A DNA stretch of 7,106 bases from contig JAILIO010000108.1 of the NCBI GenBank assembly GCA_024695225.1, positions 1-7,106 of the forward strand. The letters are read 5' to 3'. Below the pieces are notes generated by a model that did no database searches, had not been told where the DNA came from, and saw only the letters and a program-made list of their open reading frames with translations. Made by a program: the position numbers and the translations under genes. Below are positions 5,601 through 7,106 of the stretch, one piece after another (the stretch's first letter is position 1; every line of letters starts with the position of its first letter). Source of the stretch: Lachnospiraceae bacterium (GTDB lineage Bacteria; Bacillota; Clostridia; Lachnospirales; Lachnospiraceae).

Positions 5601-7106
5601 CTGAAGGGCAAGAAGATCCTTAAGATAGATAACAGACTGTCTGCGTCGGACCCTGTGACGCAGCCGGTGCCCGGTGACGCTTACGAGATCAGGGCTGTCA
5701 ATACCGCGGCAAATGACGGCTCCTACAGGCCGGTATTCACCATAAAGAAGACGGGGGACAAAGTAAACGGGTATGTTGTGGACATGATCGCAGGCGCGAG
5801 CCAGTCTGACAACGTGGTCGTGGTGGATGCGGAAAAGGTGAAAACCGCTGATCTCCGCTACTTCACCCTGAACACGAAAGCTGTCTATTCAAGCTCCAAG
5901 ATCAGGGCTTCCGACGGCACGAAGAACATTGAACCCGCGATCGGCATAACTGTGAAGGCCGGCGGGACACATGTGGCGGGATACACGTCGGAGCACCAAA
6001 AGGCCAACATGGTGATACGCAGCAGCGCAGTCACTGATACCTCCGGAAAGTTCAGCATAAAGGGGATCTACGCGCTGCCCGGAGACACAGTCTCCGTCAC
6101 CTTTGATAATAATGACCGGCAGCAGGTAAAATACATAACCCTGCCCAAAAAAGTGGTGCCGGTCAAGAGTACTTTTGAGACTGTTGTTCCAAATGAACAG
6201 ACCGTGGAAATGGAATCCAAGTCCATTACTGTTGACGCCACGGAGATAAATATCGATCAGATGGGAATGCCCATATCCTCCCCAAGGGCTCCCAAGATCG
6301 TGAAGGTGGATTATTCCTACGATGCAGATCCCATGCGGGATACCCTCAAGAATTTTGTGGAACTCAGACCCAATGAGAAGGTTAACTTCCTGGCCTATGT
6401 GAATGCCGGCTCCGTCAGTATCAAGTCGGTTGATTTCATTATCTATGACAAGAAGGGCGCATACCGGGAGAGCAGCACGAAGTCGATCACAAGCCCTCTC
6501 CAGTCAGGAGATAAAAACTGCTACAAGGCCACATTCACCGCCTTAAGCGAGCTCAAAGAGGGTGATGTCCTTTATATACAGGTGGTCAGCAACGAATCAA
6601 AGACCATCACATACAACAACGGGGCCAAGTCAGAGACGGAGTACAAGAAATATGCCATGATCGACACAGGTCTCACCTTCGGAAACGTCAATGTGACCGA
6701 TCCGCCCCAGTCCTTCTCCGTTGAAGCAGGCGTAGGGGATTATGTTGCCAAGTTCCCCTTCATCGGTGAGATAGGCAGGGGCATGAGTGCCAATACCGGA
6801 AACCTCACATATGAGAAGAAACTGGTGGATGAAAATAATCCCATGACTTCTCCGTTTTACATGACATACGGGATGAGTTTCTCAACCACCATCATGAAAA
6901 GGCAGACCGATAAACTAAAAGAGATCACAAACGGAAAACATGTTGACGCCACACCTCAGGTATTGAATGTTCAGGAAAAGGTCGCTGCCACCAATCTGGA
7001 AGCCTATGCAAACAATGTGGAGAGGGACAATCTGGCCCGGATCCAGGCTATGGCGGACGGGGATGAAAAAAACTCTCTTCTGGCAAACTGGAATTCCGAT
7101 GTCAGG
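2694..7106 (+). CDS. Giant secreted multidomain surface protein with Calx-beta-like domains, 3' end outside the window
   Basis: I translated 1471 codons without a stop to the window edge; the frame continues beyond. Residues 1-28 look like a Sec signal peptide (MKGIFRR, hydrophobic core, SYG before Q29). Residues about 83-132 resemble the first half of a Calx-beta domain (KYAVTIYRRG... ASYGEDY). A long insert follows, with a Ser/Thr/Ala/Asp-rich part at about 175-242. The second half resumes at about 292-349 (PIHFDAGEDYKTIVFEILEDD... SVLIRDDE). A second Calx-beta-like unit spans about 354-447, then a Ser-rich linker at 449-481. The Trp/Asn/Gly-rich stretch at 535-585 is unassigned. Residues about 845-905 resemble an InlB-type or 'bacterial repeat' unit (YHVGDTVSLEATPESGYSYAGY). 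Residues about 1080-1150 resemble a carboxypeptidase-regulatory beta-sandwich (TDTSGKFSIKGIYALPGDTVSVTF). Cysteines are rare, as in many extracellular proteins. It is probably an adhesin or cell-surface scaffold; the anchor would lie downstream. Exact function unknown. Confidence 0.88.
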   Translation, partial: MKGIFRRTLSFMLSATVLAGTMPMQSYGQELTAAGSLAGGQNVSQTGVPVSIADIGLGADVQILPVSIPEDLKDVSGGENTYLFIGSPQSDVSEKGKYAVTIYRRGNLDTETDFNFKSIDYSASYGEDYRIADDRYQTEIFETNGTLLKQGASPEGQKALEEVYNQVMSTTDETSEKYSSSSDDTSGGQASATGDTSGDQASAAGDTSTVTTASSAESKSSSEITASGSSAETDASSTEGKSLAELKQAQTGLPTRETDEEVEEMEDLGALTDMIVQNGVINMGDYTEISSATPIHFDAGEDYKTIVFEILEDDRSEGNEMIEFNIGEVSDGTVLAEPNVASVLIRDDEPLETSTVTFSQKTYRAENGEVTISVKREGADYSLATVVAKVEGEGDTGVKELYFQPYITEQTLELRFEPGEKERTYVIDLYDLKGCEEGEITSAKITVPSEADSQASSADSDSSLSSAGASFSEDTLEAVSGVPAEAGNTITVGGHVYVLAEGPDKNTMKIMSKENDQALGRKAQVQVGVYYKPQATDPWKWGLYHGDRPGSNNNYYDAANNFGNLRWYSRWVKDLGGLGGGFVTCMRPFAAYFLDYTSMSKYNSAQVSMTMQNADFGANYSEVNKSVFTGNRHNYSDGDLKVDSRALMGPIRVTKTTGGHFRKEGHSQFEDPGKVPDTKGTKTGLRINVDRTEAGFTEPEAHIYGVVAMYKSVSFSLDSPAPLKYKTATGGTVEEVPATVKLPDTARRFYGESITVDLEASDTDIKVPKGKLAAWEVTPNGGTKFTVKREDAVKKKIDYLSADGRTITINDNFIDMLTANGMTVDKSDLLKEGYVMKVTLKPVFEYVTVHVKVQAPTGKGTFKASDLSKMGEYQYHVGDTVSLEATPESGYSYAGYAMKTFRNYDDTNPLSSSELVKSPLNLKFGDSELYVINPVFTTQNNVIEVEMSSDAAKYFSVQGLVPDSELSSQLKGKKILKIDNRLSASDPVTQPVPGDAYEIRAVNTAANDGSYRPVFTIKKTGDKVNGYVVDMIAGASQSDNVVVVDAEKVKTADLRYFTLNTKAVYSSSKIRASDGTKNIEPAIGITVKAGGTHVAGYTSEHQKANMVIRSSAVTDTSGKFSIKGIYALPGDTVSVTFDNNDRQQVKYITLPKKVVPVKSTFETVVPNEQTVEMESKSITVDATEINIDQMGMPISSPRAPKIVKVDYSYDADPMRDTLKNFVELRPNEKVNFLAYVNAGSVSIKSVDFIIYDKKGAYRESSTKSITSPLQSGDKNCYKATFTALSELKEGDVLYIQVVSNESKTITYNNGAKSETEYKKYAMIDTGLTFGNVNVTDPPQSFSVEAGVGDYVAKFPFIGEIGRGMSANTGNLTYEKKLVDENNPMTSPFYMTYGMSFSTTIMKRQTDKLKEITNGKHVDATPQVLNVQEKVAATNLEAYANNVERDNLARIQAMADGDEKNSLLANWNSDVR
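3243..3308 (+). repeat. Two tandem 33-bp repeats in the Ser/Thr/Asp-rich insert of the giant protein
   Basis: Copies at 3243-3275 and 3276-3308 differ at two positions (31 of 33 identical) and encode DTSGGQASATG and DTSGDQASAAG. A third, diverged unit begins DTSTVTTASSA at 3309. The period is a multiple of three, so unit gain or loss keeps the frame and can change linker length. Confidence 0.85.

Overview
The window most resembles a chromosomal segment of a Gram-positive anaerobe of the class Clostridia, probably a Lachnospiraceae-type gut or rumen bacterium. The reasons are the GC-rich coding DNA with AT-rich gaps, GGAGG-type ribosome sites, a Firmicutes-style cardiolipin synthase tail, a MATE transporter fused to an RsbW-like ATPase, and a very large Ser/Thr-rich secreted protein. 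This assignment rests on sequence style and recalled families, not on a database search.

Layout: all three genes are on the + strand. (1) 3-626 is the C-terminal part of a cardiolipin synthase (PLD family) whose start lies left of the window. (2) 591-710 holds three copies of an exact-period 40-bp tandem repeat. The first copy encodes the synthase C-terminus and the other two fill most of the gap to the next gene. (3) 731-2488 encodes a MATE-family membrane transporter carrying a C-terminal RsbW-like histidine-kinase-type ATPase domain. (4) 2489-2693 is an AT-rich intergenic region with a candidate terminator, three GTTGTA repeats, a candidate sigma-A promoter and a GACCGGTC palindrome just after the -10 box. 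(5) 2694-7106 is an open frame of 1471 codons with no stop, running off the right edge. It encodes a secreted multidomain surface protein with Calx-beta-like, InlB-like and carboxypeptidase-regulatory-like segments.

How they relate: the first two genes are close, co-oriented and without an obvious terminator between them, so they may be co-transcribed. Both act at the membrane (phospholipid synthesis; transport coupled to a possible signalling domain). The giant surface protein appears to have its own promoter and is probably a separate unit. The points most worth a second look are the MATE-ATPase fusion, the 40-bp repeat that copies the end of a gene together with its stop codon, the large insertion inside the first Calx-beta domain, and the structured promoter of the giant gene. 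I see no RNA genes, transposons, CRISPR arrays or att sites.
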